This document shows positions 22,573-31,221 of a stretch of 31,222 nucleotides of DNA, piece after piece. The notes beneath the pieces are model-generated. The model had not been told where the DNA came from, did not search any database, and was given only the letters and a program-made list of their open reading frames with translations. The translations under genes and the position numbers were made by a program. Source of the stretch: an uncultured bacterium (GTDB lineage Bacteria; Cloacimonadota; Cloacimonadia; Cloacimonadales; Cloacimonadaceae); NCBI GenBank assembly GCA_938009275.1, contig CALLHY010000019.1, forward strand, positions 1 through 31,222, in the 5' to 3' direction. Within the stretch, counting starts at the first letter, position 1. Each line of letters starts with the position of its first letter.

Positions 22573-24585
22573 ATGGCCAATTTTAACTTAGTTAGCGAGT
22601 ATAAACCCTCCGGCGACCAGCCGGAAGCCATAGCCCAACTGGTAGAGGGTATAAACAATGGCAAACAGCATCAAGTGCTGCTTGGCGTTACCGGTAGTGG
22701 TAAAACATTCACCATTGCCAATACGATAGCCAAACTGGACAGGCCTACCTTGGTGCTGTCGCACAATAAAACACTTGCAGCACAGCTATATGGCGAGCTA
22801 AAGCAGCTTTTTCCAGACAACGCTGTAGAGTACTTTATAAGTTACTACGACTATTACCAGCCTGAAGCATACATCCCTGGCAAGGATATTTATATTGAGA
22901 AAGACAGCTCAATAAACGAACAGATCGAAAAGCTACGCTTAAGGGCAACCATGAGCCTGATGGAGCGACGAGACGTTATTATTGTTTCATCAGTATCATG
23001 TATCTATGGCCTGGGCGTACCGGAAGAATACCGCGAAGCGTTAATCAGGTTGGATACCGGCATGAAGATGGATAGGGAAGAGCTGATATCGCGTCTGGTG
23101 CAAGCCCATTACAGCCGAAATGACATAGCCTTCGAGCGTGGCGCATTCAGGGTTCGTGGCGACATTGTGGATATCTATCCCGCCTATCTGGAACACTGCC
23201 TGCGCGTAGAATTCTTTGGCGACGAAGTCTGTAAACTTGAGAAGCTACACCCCATTTCATACCAGAGTCTTGGTGTGGTTGATAGCTACCCAGTTTATCC
23301 AGCCATTCACTTCATAATGAGCGAGGATAAGCTAAGGGGAGCACTTCATAGCATAGAGACCGAAATGAACGAAAGAGTGGCATACTATCTGGAAAACAAA
23401 AGATACGTGGAGGCAGATCGCTTGAAGCAGCGCACCAGTTTTGATCTGGAAATGCTGCGCGAACTCGGCTACTGCAGCGGGATAGAGAATTACACCCGTC
23501 ATCTAACTGGTGCATCAATTGGCACACCACCCAGTTGCCTCTTAGATTATTTTCCCGATGATTTTCTTTTTGTAATCGACGAGTCACATGTTACCATTCC
23601 CCAAGTTCATGGAATGTTCGGTGGAGACTACACCCGCAAGAAAAACTTGGTGGAGTATGGCTTCAGGTTGCCTTCTGCCTACGACAACCGTCCTCTTCGA
23701 TTCGAGGAGTTTGAGCAGTTTATGCGCCAGGTGATTTTCGTTTCGGCAACTCCGGCGGACTATGAACTAAGTCTTACCCAAGGTGAGATTGTAGAGCAGG
23801 TTATCCGTCCTACCGGCTTGCTGGATCCCGAGATTGAGATTAAACCAATAAAGCATCAGGTGGACGACCTGATAGCCCAGATAAAAGAACGCGTAAACAT
23901 GAACCACAAAGCCTTGGTGATGACTCTTACCAAGCGCATGAGCGAAGACCTGACCACTTATCTGAAGAATGCCGGAATAAGGGCAAACTATCTGCATAGC
24001 GACATAGATAGCATCGAACGGGCAAAGATTATCAGGGAGCTGCGTTTGGGTGAATTTGACGTGATTGTTGGGGTGAACCTCCTGCGCGAGGGTCTGGACT
24101 TGCCGGAAGTGTCTTTAGTAGCCATATTGGATGCGGATAAGACGGGATTTCTGCGTTCTGCCAGATCGTTAATTCAGATATCCGGCCGTGCCGCCAGAAA
24201 TGTTGATGGCAAAGTGGTATTTTATGCGGACGAGATTACGGATGCCATGCAGCGTGCCATTAGCGAAACCAATAGACGTCGCAGCAAACAGATGGCATAT
24301 AATGAGGCTCACAACATTACTCCACAGACAATTATGAAGAGCATCGAGCAGATTATGCAATCTACATCCATTGCTGAGGGCTATGACAAAATTGACACTG
24401 CTGCAAAAGATGACAGCAAACCCAGCAAAGAGGAGTTTGAAGCCTACCTGGATATCGATAATAAAACCAAGGTTATCGAACTGCTTACCAAAGAGATGAA
24501 TAGAGCATCCATGAAGCTCGATTTTGAGCGCGCTGCAGAGTTGAGAGACCGCATAATAGACATGAAATCAAATCTTCCGGAGTAA
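22573..24585 (+). CDS. uvrB: Excinuclease ABC subunit B
   Basis: This 670-residue protein has the usual length for UvrB, the damage-verification helicase of nucleotide excision repair. GVTGSGKT (38-45) is Walker A. YYDYYQPEAYIP gives the beta-hairpin that clamps DNA. VIDESHVTIPQ is the DEAD-like Walker B box. QVIFVSATPADYEL, LREGLDLPEV and QISGRAARN are helicase motifs IV-VI. A C-terminal UVR domain (TKEMNRASMKLDFERAAELRDRI) binds UvrC. GAGAGG lies before the ATG. I see no clear SOS box upstream. Confidence 0.97.
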   Translation: MANFNLVSEYKPSGDQPEAIAQLVEGINNGKQHQVLLGVTGSGKTFTIANTIAKLDRPTLVLSHNKTLAAQLYGELKQLFPDNAVEYFISYYDYYQPEAYIPGKDIYIEKDSSINEQIEKLRLRATMSLMERRDVIIVSSVSCIYGLGVPEEYREALIRLDTGMKMDREELISRLVQAHYSRNDIAFERGAFRVRGDIVDIYPAYLEHCLRVEFFGDEVCKLEKLHPISYQSLGVVDSYPVYPAIHFIMSEDKLRGALHSIETEMNERVAYYLENKRYVEADRLKQRTSFDLEMLRELGYCSGIENYTRHLTGASIGTPPSCLLDYFPDDFLFVIDESHVTIPQVHGMFGGDYTRKKNLVEYGFRLPSAYDNRPLRFEEFEQFMRQVIFVSATPADYELSLTQGEIVEQVIRPTGLLDPEIEIKPIKHQVDDLIAQIKERVNMNHKALVMTLTKRMSEDLTTYLKNAGIRANYLHSDIDSIERAKIIRELRLGEFDVIVGVNLLREGLDLPEVSLVAILDADKTGFLRSARSLIQISGRAARNVDGKVVFYADEITDAMQRAISETNRRRSKQMAYNEAHNITPQTIMKSIEQIMQSTSIAEGYDKIDTAAKDDSKPSKEEFEAYLDIDNKTKVIELLTKEMNRASMKLDFERAAELRDRIIDMKSNLPE

Positions 24586-24605
24586 TCAAGCAAATAATGC
24601 AAAAT

Positions 24606-24671
24606 CCTTGAAGGAACTACTAATGCAATACGCATGAAATACGGATGAGATGCGTATTTCATGCGTAATTC
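24606..24671 (+). repeat. Dispersed hairpin element, copy 3
   Basis: The element begins CCTTGAAGGAACTACTAATG and forms the most perfect hairpin of the three: ATACGCATGAAATACG pairs with CGTATTTCATGCGTAAT around GATGAGATG. GTAAA and GCAGG follow, as in copy 1. This copy lies between the convergent ends of uvrB and the PEP-carboxykinase-like gene, so it is not always next to a promoter. Confidence 0.85.
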
Positions 24672-24713
24672 TACCGTAAATAGTGCAGGCATGTAAAGAC
24701 GGCATAAAAACAT

Positions 24714-24738
24714 AAGCGGGAACTACAAGTTCCCGCTT
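24714..24738 (-). terminator. Terminator of the seven-gene surE operon
   Basis: AAGCGGGAACT and AGTTCCCGCTT form a perfect 11-bp stem with a 3-nt loop. On the minus strand it is followed by ATGTTTTTATG. It lies 25 nt beyond the stop at 24764 and may also serve uvrB. Confidence 0.8.
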
Positions 24739-24763
24739 TACTAAATTGGCTTATGATGCTTAA

Positions 24764-26491
24764 CTACTTTAAGTTAAGTGTTTCCACCAGCTTTGCTTGA
24801 ATTTCAGGCTTTTCTTGTAAATCGCTACTCAGCAGGAAGTCTCTACGTTGTTTGAATCTATCCACCAGCATTTCATGATACTTATCCATGTTGGCGCGAG
24901 TGGCGGGATTGTATTTGTCGTAGAATCCAGGCAATATGGCGTCTATTGACTCGCGAGTGGGGATGAATGCACCAGGCAGGGCTTCCCATGGCTCCCAGGT
25001 GATTTGATCAGTTAGAATTGCTGTTTGCAAGGTTAGAGAGGTTTTTAGTGGGATGGCTTCCAACATATCGTCAGATTCTTTCCAGTATCCGCGCGAATTG
25101 AAGCAGTAAAAATCCGCTCCATTATCAGCAACGGAGAGGAAGGCATTTACATCTTTATGAAGCTCATATACACGGAAGGGATTGGCAAAAGGTTCAAAAA
25201 CCAATTTATTCAGCTCGTCTTCGGTAACATTTTCTGCACGATTTCTCTGTGTCATCAGAGCGGCACCCATGGCAATGGCAAGATACTTGTTTTCACATTT
25301 GATTACTGGTGGCAGCACGGAGTCTTTCATTAGCCATACGAGGGCTTTGGGGAAGGCGCAGCGGTTTACGTATTCACCCAGAAGGCTGCGATCTAACAAC
25401 GCTCTGCCATTGGAATTGCGCACATCCTGACCAACGGGGATAAGCTTACCGTCAATATTGAGAGTAGTGTGGTTCATAAGTCCCAATGCATATTTCCAGT
25501 CGGGATGGTCGATGGGACGGCTATCGGTTTTGTCGAATAAGGTGGGTTCCCACACGCGGCATACTTTGTTCTCCAGATCTATCTGGAAGGCATCATCATG
25601 CAACACAACTTTGGAGAAGCCTTTGGGAAGGGTTCCGCCATTGTCATGATTGTTGGTATGGCTGGATTTGCCTGTTCCAGAGAGTCCATAAAAAGCAATG
25701 GAACGCTTGCCAAACTTATGATAGGCGGCATCTTCGCAGGTGCTGAAGTCTATTTCTTTTATGCCGCCGTGGCAAGCAGCCATGCCGATGCGAATACCGG
25801 AAGTCCATGCCAGAGTTAAGGTTCCTTTTTTGCGTTCGCCAAAATAACGCATGCCAAGATTTACTATCACGTTATGCTTCTCGTCCACTAAGGCAAGCTG
25901 AGGAGCACCTACGTTGTTATAGAAATCATCATTGCATGTCCATTCGTTGAAGGCAATAAGAATAATGTCCTGAATAGGAAGCTTGGGGCTGGATTCATAT
26001 TGCTCTTTAAGCTGATCGTATGGAGCAAAGTTTAGCAGCCAGTTATAGAGGTTTGCGGCATCACTTTCTGTGGTAATAAAAGTGGCTTTTAGCATTAGGT
26101 CTTTGTCCATACCGAGTATCGCTTCAGCCTTGATAAGGGGATAGTGCTGCATCTGCCACACTGCTTCGCGAAAATCACATTCCAGCTTGTTCTTCTGGGA
26201 TGAATTCAGCCTGTGGTAAAACCTGCGTGCTTTGGCGGTTCTGCCAATAATGTTGCCATGACAGTCGTTTAGCACCTTGGCATCTTCAGGGAGATTGTGC
26301 AGCTTTACAAACTCAGGGTACACAGGTAGATCGGTCATTCCAACTCCTGGTTGCTGCTTGGCTAATTCGTAGGCTTCTCTGATGTTCACTGTACGCACCA
26401 AGTGGTTGTTCATGAGCGTTTCAGCAATCGCCCGAATGGGAGACATTTCCTTAAAATTGGAATAGTATTCAGCGCTGTTCTTGCTTGCCAT
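24764..26491 (-). CDS. Divergent ATP-dependent phosphoenolpyruvate carboxykinase
   Basis: The protein has 575 residues, longer than the usual 520-540. GLSGTGKS (269-276) is the PEPCK-type P-loop. LHDDAFQID (about 297-305) sits where the kinase-2 GDDEH motif is expected. GMRYFGERKKGTLTLAW (213-229) aligns with the family's Y-x-GEMKKG segment, and GRTAKARRF (83-91) with the substrate-binding GRSPKDK. PEPCK interconverts oxaloacetate and PEP with ATP/ADP. Several active-site words differ from the classical enzyme (no GDDEH, no MHCSAN), so it may be a distinct subfamily. GGAGG precedes the ATG. It is the last gene of the surE operon, 40 nt after the aminotransferase-fold enzyme. Confidence 0.75.
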   Translation of the reverse strand: MASKNSAEYYSNFKEMSPIRAIAETLMNNHLVRTVNIREAYELAKQQPGVGMTDLPVYPEFVKLHNLPEDAKVLNDCHGNIIGRTAKARRFYHRLNSSQKNKLECDFREAVWQMQHYPLIKAEAILGMDKDLMLKATFITTESDAANLYNWLLNFAPYDQLKEQYESSPKLPIQDIILIAFNEWTCNDDFYNNVGAPQLALVDEKHNVIVNLGMRYFGERKKGTLTLAWTSGIRIGMAACHGGIKEIDFSTCEDAAYHKFGKRSIAFYGLSGTGKSSHTNNHDNGGTLPKGFSKVVLHDDAFQIDLENKVCRVWEPTLFDKTDSRPIDHPDWKYALGLMNHTTLNIDGKLIPVGQDVRNSNGRALLDRSLLGEYVNRCAFPKALVWLMKDSVLPPVIKCENKYLAIAMGAALMTQRNRAENVTEDELNKLVFEPFANPFRVYELHKDVNAFLSVADNGADFYCFNSRGYWKESDDMLEAIPLKTSLTLQTAILTDQITWEPWEALPGAFIPTRESIDAILPGFYDKYNPATRANMDKYHEMLVDRFKQRRDFLLSSDLQEKPEIQAKLVETLNLK

Positions 26492-26531
26492 TATTCCTCC
26501 ATAGTGGCTTTATTTTTGTTGATTATTAACA

Positions 26532-27710
26532 TCAGATAACCTGTAGTTCCTTGCCAATCAGGCGGAACTTGTCCAAGGCCATGTCTAGCTGCTCGCGAGT
26601 ATGAGTAGCCATAAATGAGCAACGGATAAGGCATGAATTCGGCGGAACTGCGGGGGGGATAACCGGATTTATGAATACACCCTCTTCTCCAAGTCTGCTC
26701 CACATTCTGAATGCGGTCATAATGTCGCCTACGTGCAGCGGGATAACTGGAGTGCATGAATCGCCTGTGTTATAGCCCATGGCTTTGAATTCCTGGAGCA
26801 TGTAATTGGTGTTTTCCCATAGCTTTGCCATTAGCTGTGGTTCTTCTTTCATAATCTTTAATGCCTCTAAAACGCTGGCGGTTGAAGCCGGCGGAAGCGA
26901 GGCTGAGAATATTAGCGCACGTGATTTGTGCTTCAGATAATGAATAAGCGTTTCGCTGGCAGCAATAAAGCCACCCACCGACGCCAAAGACTTGCTAAAG
27001 GTGCCCATTATCAGGTCAGTTTTGTCAACTAAGCCAAAGTGTTCAACCGCGCCTGCTCCAGTAGCTCCCAACACACCTAGTGAATGAGCTTCGTCAACCA
27101 TCAGGGCAGCGTTATACTTCTGTGCAAGTCCGGCAATTTCTGGAAGATTGGCGATATCGCCTTCCATGGAGAATATGCCATCTACTACAATCAGGCAATT
27201 CTTGCCATGCACTTTATGCAGTACGCGTTCCAGAGATGTCATGTCATTGTGGTTGTAGCGAAGCATGGTTCCTTCCGACAACATACAACCGTCAATAATG
27301 GAGGCGTGATCAAATTTGTCGGTGATAACAAAGTCATTCTTGGCAACCATAGCAGATATACAGCCCACATTGGCTTGATAGCCGGTGGGGTATGCAAGAG
27401 CAGCCTCTTTTCCGCAAAGTTTTGCCAATTCGGATTCTAACTCTAAGTGGATGTCTAAAGTGCCGTTTAGGAAACGGCTGCCTGCACATCCGCTGCCATA
27501 CTTTTCTATAGCTTTTATGGAAGCTTCTTTCACTCTGGGGTGGGTGGTTAAGCCTAAATAGCTGTTCGAGCCCATCATCAGCATTTTTTTGCCGTTACAG
27601 ATTACCTCAGTGTCCTGCTCAGAGCTGATTTCACGGAAATATGGGTAATAGCCCGATGCAATTACCTTGCGGGCTTCAGTGAAGTTGTGACATTTATCCA
27701 AGATACTCAT
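26532..27710 (-). CDS. Alpha-oxoamine synthase, probably serine palmitoyltransferase-like
   Basis: This 392-residue PLP enzyme of the KBL/BioF/HemA/SPT family condenses an amino acid with an acyl-CoA and releases CO2. SNSYLGLTTHP (48-58), GSGCAGSRFLNGT (72-84), DHASIIDG, the DEAHS Asp206/His209 pair and the PLP lysine Lys240 in GTFSKSLAS are all present. The words GTFSKSLASVGGFIA and KHKSRALIFSASLPPA look closer to serine palmitoyltransferase of Bacteroidota than to BioF (GTFSKAFG) or KBL. If so, it would start sphingolipid synthesis. No bio genes or threonine dehydrogenase lie nearby. AGGA lies before the ATG. It stands 13 nt downstream of the permease gene. Confidence 0.85.
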   Translation of the reverse strand: MSILDKCHNFTEARKVIASGYYPYFREISSEQDTEVICNGKKMLMMGSNSYLGLTTHPRVKEASIKAIEKYGSGCAGSRFLNGTLDIHLELESELAKLCGKEAALAYPTGYQANVGCISAMVAKNDFVITDKFDHASIIDGCMLSEGTMLRYNHNDMTSLERVLHKVHGKNCLIVVDGIFSMEGDIANLPEIAGLAQKYNAALMVDEAHSLGVLGATGAGAVEHFGLVDKTDLIMGTFSKSLASVGGFIAASETLIHYLKHKSRALIFSASLPPASTASVLEALKIMKEEPQLMAKLWENTNYMLQEFKAMGYNTGDSCTPVIPLHVGDIMTAFRMWSRLGEEGVFINPVIPPAVPPNSCLIRCSFMATHTREQLDMALDKFRLIGKELQVI

Positions 27711-27723
27711 GGATTCCTCGTTA

Positions 27724-28785
27724 TTATATTATTTTGAAATCTCTCAGGTTGGTGTATAGAACCTTTATAAGGCTGTATGAGATATAGACTAATGGAACTG
27801 AAATCAGCATCCAAAGGATACCCCCATACCATCCACCGGCTAATACAGTTAGTAAAACCAATAATGGGTGCATGCTTATGGTTCCGCCCACCACTACTGG
27901 ATATATGATGTTGTTATCTATCACTTGAACAATATACATGGCAAGAGCTGCGTACACAATCATGATTATTGGTCCGCCGTCTATAAGTACAGATAAAGCT
28001 GCCAGAGCTCCTCCCATAAAAGGACCAAAGTATGGGATGATGTTTGCCACGCCGGCAGTTGCACCGATCAGGACTGGGTTTCTAACTCCTACAATGCCAA
28101 ATGCTATTGATGCCATGAATCCTACCACGATTACTTCGAATAGCATAGCTCGCAGAAAGGTGCCGACATTTGTGTCTATCTTGCGCAACAGGATAATGCA
28201 CAGCTCGAAATAGCGATTGGTAGAAAGCTCCATGGCTGCCTTTCGTAGCTTGTATTTATCTTTTAGCATAAAGAAGCTAAGCAGCGGGATGGTGGCAATT
28301 AAGGATATGGCAGAAAGGATGTTTTGATAATTATCCATTAGTAACTTGGGGATTGATGCCAAAAATGAATTGGCACTATCCAGTATCTCTACCATTTTTG
28401 GAGCAAGAGCCAAACCGGGAATTCTGGCGTCCAGGCTTTGCATAAACTCGTAGATACCGCGAACAAAAGGAAGGCTTACTATGTATTTGCCACTTAGTTG
28501 CTCCCCACTGGTAAAGATGTCGAAGAGATAATTCCCTTGGGCAACAAGGTCAGGTATGAAACGCGAAGTAAACCAAGCTATTACCCCGACGATGATTAAA
28601 TACACGAAAACTACGGATAACCAACGGGGTATCCTGCGTCGTTCAAACAACGAAACAAAAGGATCAAGTATGTAAGAGAATACCACAGCATATATCAGAT
28701 TGGCAAAAATCCAGCGGTAGAAGAATGCACCAAGCACTATCATAAATACCAAAAAAGTATAAAAAAGCAGCTTAGTCCAATTCAT
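27724..28785 (-). CDS. AI-2E family (UPF0118/PerM) transporter
   Basis: This 353-residue integral membrane protein has about seven to eight hydrophobic segments. Two are near the N-terminus, YLIIVGVIAWFT follows, and a central soluble stretch of about 90 residues holds LPFVRGIYEFMQSLDARIPG. The C-terminal half carries the family signature (GATAGVANIIPYFGPFMGG, about 240-258) and ends in VVGGTISMHPLLVLLTVLAGG. Members transport small molecules or ions; AI-2 export applies to only some, and the substrate here is unknown. It starts 12 nt after the cNMP-binding gene. Confidence 0.9.
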   Translation of the reverse strand: MNWTKLLFYTFLVFMIVLGAFFYRWIFANLIYAVVFSYILDPFVSLFERRRIPRWLSVVFVYLIIVGVIAWFTSRFIPDLVAQGNYLFDIFTSGEQLSGKYIVSLPFVRGIYEFMQSLDARIPGLALAPKMVEILDSANSFLASIPKLLMDNYQNILSAISLIATIPLLSFFMLKDKYKLRKAAMELSTNRYFELCIILLRKIDTNVGTFLRAMLFEVIVVGFMASIAFGIVGVRNPVLIGATAGVANIIPYFGPFMGGALAALSVLIDGGPIIMIVYAALAMYIVQVIDNNIIYPVVVGGTISMHPLLVLLTVLAGGWYGGILWMLISVPLVYISYSLIKVLYTNLRDFKII

Positions 28786-28797
28786 GATTATTGTGTC

Positions 28798-29319
28798 CTA
28801 CTTGCCTTCACCGGCATCGGCAGGTCTGTTTACATCTGATGCAGTGGTATGCAGGCAGTCACTAAGAGTGAAGATATAATTGCTGAAACTCTCACAAATC
28901 CCCTGTAGTATTTTCAGCCCCATGTGCGGATTCTTGTGAATTATGTCCATCAGGTCTTCGCGAGATATGGCTAACACCTGAACGTCAGTTAATGCTTTGG
29001 CAGAACTGCTGCGGATGTTCTCGTAAAACATATCCATTATGCCAATCCATTGATTCTTGCTAAGGATTGAGCGTCCATTTGGATTGGCCTTGCCGATTAC
29101 TTCAATCTCGCCTTTTTCGATGAAGAACACAACTTCCAGGGGGTAGCCGACATCGAAAAGCAACTCACCCTGCTTGAAGCTACGATGATGCATGAAGTTA
29201 TTCAGCAGGTATAACTCAAAGGAATCCAATTGTTTAAAAATTGAGTAGCGCCGAAGTGAGGCATACTTACTTGGCTTATGCAGCAATGACTTCAGCCAAC
29301 CAACAATCATCTTAATCAT
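28798..29319 (-). CDS. Cyclic-nucleotide-binding (CRP/cNMP) domain protein without a DNA-binding domain
   Basis: The protein has 173 residues. A short helical lead (about 1-25) is followed by a cNMP-binding beta-roll (about 26-145): FKQLDSFELYLLNN, FKQGELLFDVGYPLEVVFFIEKGEIEV, then VLAISREDLMDII. The phosphate-binding cassette (usually GE...RSA) is only loosely kept: QWIGIMDMFYENIRSSSAKAL. No helix-turn-helix follows. It is therefore a stand-alone sensor or regulatory subunit, perhaps no longer binding cyclic nucleotide. It sits 2 nt after pcm and 12 nt before the permease gene. Confidence 0.85.
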   Translation of the reverse strand: MIKMIVGWLKSLLHKPSKYASLRRYSIFKQLDSFELYLLNNFMHHRSFKQGELLFDVGYPLEVVFFIEKGEIEVIGKANPNGRSILSKNQWIGIMDMFYENIRSSSAKALTDVQVLAISREDLMDIIHKNPHMGLKILQGICESFSNYIFTLSDCLHTTASDVNRPADAGEGK

Positions 29320-29321
29320 TC

Positions 29322-29972
29322 TTACCGCCCATCTTTGCTGTCATTTACAAAGGGTACAAAAGAACAAGCCCCATATTTGGTGACAACAATTTCGCCATTA
29401 ACTTTACGTATGGCATGTAGTATCTGACTGCTCGTTTCACCAATGGGAATAAGCATCATCCCCCCTTCTGCAAGCTGTTCGATTAGTTTTGGCGGGATGC
29501 TATCTGCACCGGCAGAAACTATTATTTTGCTAAAAGCTTTGTGAGCTGGATATGCCTTTTGCCAGCCACTGTGCCCGTCACCAATACGGAAATATATGTT
29601 TCTAAATCCAGCCTGCCTTAGCACTTTTTGAGCTCCCAAAGACAAGCTCTCAATGCGCTCGATGCTGCATACTTCCTGCACAATGCTTGCCAGCAATGCG
29701 CTCTGATATCCGCTGCCGGTGCCGATTTCCAGCACAATGTCATCTGGTTTTAAGTTCAGCAACTGCATCATGATGGCAATCATCAGGGGTTGAGATATGG
29801 TTTGCTTGTCTTTAATGGGAAGAGGTTGGTTACGATAAGCATAATCTTTGTACTCGGGAAGGACATAATCCTCACGTGGAATCGCCATAAAGGCATCAAG
29901 AACAGCCTGGTCTGTTATGCCGGCTGAGGCGAGTTCATTTACCAACACCTTCCTCTGATCCTCAAAGCGCAT
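29322..29972 (-). CDS. pcm: Protein-L-isoaspartate O-methyltransferase
   Basis: This 216-residue protein is typical of Pcm, which methylates L-isoaspartyl residues with S-adenosylmethionine so that aged proteins can be repaired. IKDKQTISQPLMIAIMMQLL (about 53-72) gives the substrate-loop motif. VLEIGTGSGYQSALLA is SAM motif I. KIIVSAGADSIPPKLIEQL and GGMMLIPIG are the later motifs. Its ATG overlaps the surE stop by one base (TAATG). The surE-pcm pair is also found in Proteobacteria, where both help survival in stationary phase. Confidence 0.95.
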   Translation of the reverse strand: MRFEDQRKVLVNELASAGITDQAVLDAFMAIPREDYVLPEYKDYAYRNQPLPIKDKQTISQPLMIAIMMQLLNLKPDDIVLEIGTGSGYQSALLASIVQEVCSIERIESLSLGAQKVLRQAGFRNIYFRIGDGHSGWQKAYPAHKAFSKIIVSAGADSIPPKLIEQLAEGGMMLIPIGETSSQILHAIRKVNGEIVVTKYGACSFVPFVNDSKDGR

Positions 29973-30742
29973 TAATGCTCCAAACGCATAAGATTATTTG
30001 TTTCCAGCCAGTCCAGCAGGTCAGGGAAAGCATCGCTTCGGGTCAGGTCAAATCCCAGAGGAGTAATGGAGATAAAGCCTTCGGCTATGGCTTCTGCATC
30101 GGTGCCGTGTTCGGTATCCCAAACAGGTAAATCACCGCCAACCCGGTATGTAAATCCGTCGTGGTTCTCCTCGGTAACCTTTATAAAGTTATAATACTTT
30201 CGGTGACCGGTTCGAGTAAGCTTTATGCCCTTAACTTCGTGGAAGTCTATGTTGGGGATATTAATGTTCAAAACACCATGTGGCTGTGCAAGCTTATCTA
30301 TACCGAGGTCTAACATCTTGCGCATCCACCGGGCTGCAACATCAAATTTCTGATCGCTATAAGAATTAATAGATATGGCAATTGCACGCTTTCCCATCAA
30401 TGAAGCTTCCACTGCAGCGGCTACTGTGCCAGAATATAAAACGTCTTCGCCCATGTTTTGCCCGGCGTTGATACCGGATAACACCAAATCTATCGGCTCG
30501 GTAATAATCTTTTGCAGGGCTACCACGCTGCAATCTACGGGTGTTCCGCTTACCGAGTATTCGTTTTCAGAGATTTTCTTTACCACGATATCCGTGCGTA
30601 AACTTAAGGAATGGGAAGCCGCACTACGTTCTCTATCTGGGGCAATTATAGTAAGTTTATGTCCGGCGAGCTTCAGCTCTGCTGCCAGGGCGCGAATGCC
30701 AGGGGCAAAGATTCCATCGTCGTTAGTTAGTAATATATTCAA
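29972..30742 (-). CDS. surE: 5'/3'-nucleotidase SurE
   Basis: SurE is a metal-dependent phosphatase that acts on nucleoside monophosphates. The 256 residues begin at a TTG codon (30742), with GGAG 8 nt upstream. NILLTNDDGIFAPGIRAL carries metal ligands Asp8 and Asp9. APDRERSAASHSLSL contains the conserved Ser, and LVLSGINAGQNMGEDVLYSGTVAAA holds the conserved Asn. All the family landmarks are intact. It is the second gene of the operon, 20 nt after a small membrane protein. Confidence 0.96.
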   Translation of the reverse strand: MNILLTNDDGIFAPGIRALAAELKLAGHKLTIIAPDRERSAASHSLSLRTDIVVKKISENEYSVSGTPVDCSVVALQKIITEPIDLVLSGINAGQNMGEDVLYSGTVAAAVEASLMGKRAIAISINSYSDQKFDVAARWMRKMLDLGIDKLAQPHGVLNINIPNIDFHEVKGIKLTRTGHRKYYNFIKVTEENHDGFTYRVGGDLPVWDTEHGTDAEAIAEGFISITPLGFDLTRSDAFPDLLDWLETNNLMRLEH

Positions 30743-30762
30743 AATAACTTCTCCATGGGGAC

Positions 30763-31107
30763 TTAATAAACATAGGTAAAATAATACAACACAAAGGCCA
30801 TCAAGCCTGCAATTATCAAAAATAGCAGCCAGTTATTGGCAAAGAACTTAACTGCCCAGTTTCTTTTCTTTCTTTTCAACGCCGGTTGAGGTATCCGCTT
30901 AGCAAAAATCCTTCTATAAATCGGAATTCTGCGATTTGCACTAATCCTAAATCCGTGCTGACTGGGGGATAGCCAAACAACACTACCATGGTCATTCAAA
31001 TAAGGTCTAAATCCTAAAGAATTATAGTATTGCTTTTGAGCCTCAGTAACTCCGTCAACGTTCTGCGGTTCAAGCTCTTTAACAATCTTCGATCTATGCT
31101 TTGCCAT
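30763..31107 (-). CDS. Small basic protein with a C-terminal membrane anchor, unknown family
   Basis: This 114-residue protein has a soluble, strongly basic N-terminal part: QKQYYNSLGFRPYLNDHG, then RRIPIYRRIF and KRKKRNW. One membrane helix sits near the end (about 90-111, WLLFLIIAGLMAFVLYYF). The positive charges before the helix predict a cytoplasmic N-terminus and a tail-anchored layout. GAGG lies before the ATG. I do not recognise a family. As the first gene of the surE operon, its leader carries the operon promoter. A minus-strand TTGACA near 31150-31155 is a candidate -35 without a good -10. Confidence 0.7.
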   Translation of the reverse strand: MAKHRSKIVKELEPQNVDGVTEAQKQYYNSLGFRPYLNDHGSVVWLSPSQHGFRISANRRIPIYRRIFAKRIPQPALKRKKRNWAVKFFANNWLLFLIIAGLMAFVLYYFTYVY

Positions 31108-31167
31108 AATTAATTCCTCGTTCGAGAATGGGATTTAAAACAAATAATTCTGTCAAGCAGAAAGTAG

Positions 31168-31221
31168 TTGGCATTCCCCCATTTTTAATCCAGCCTTATC
31201 TTCAATTGCCAAAGATCTCGT
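31168..31221 (-). repeat. Right copy of the 54-bp inverted repeat
   Basis: This is identical in reverse complement to bases 1-54. It lies 61 nt upstream of the start codon of the membrane-protein gene, as the left copy lies 71 nt upstream of its gene, and both are followed by a TTGACA hexamer. Base 31222 adds one further base beyond the match. Confidence 0.85.
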
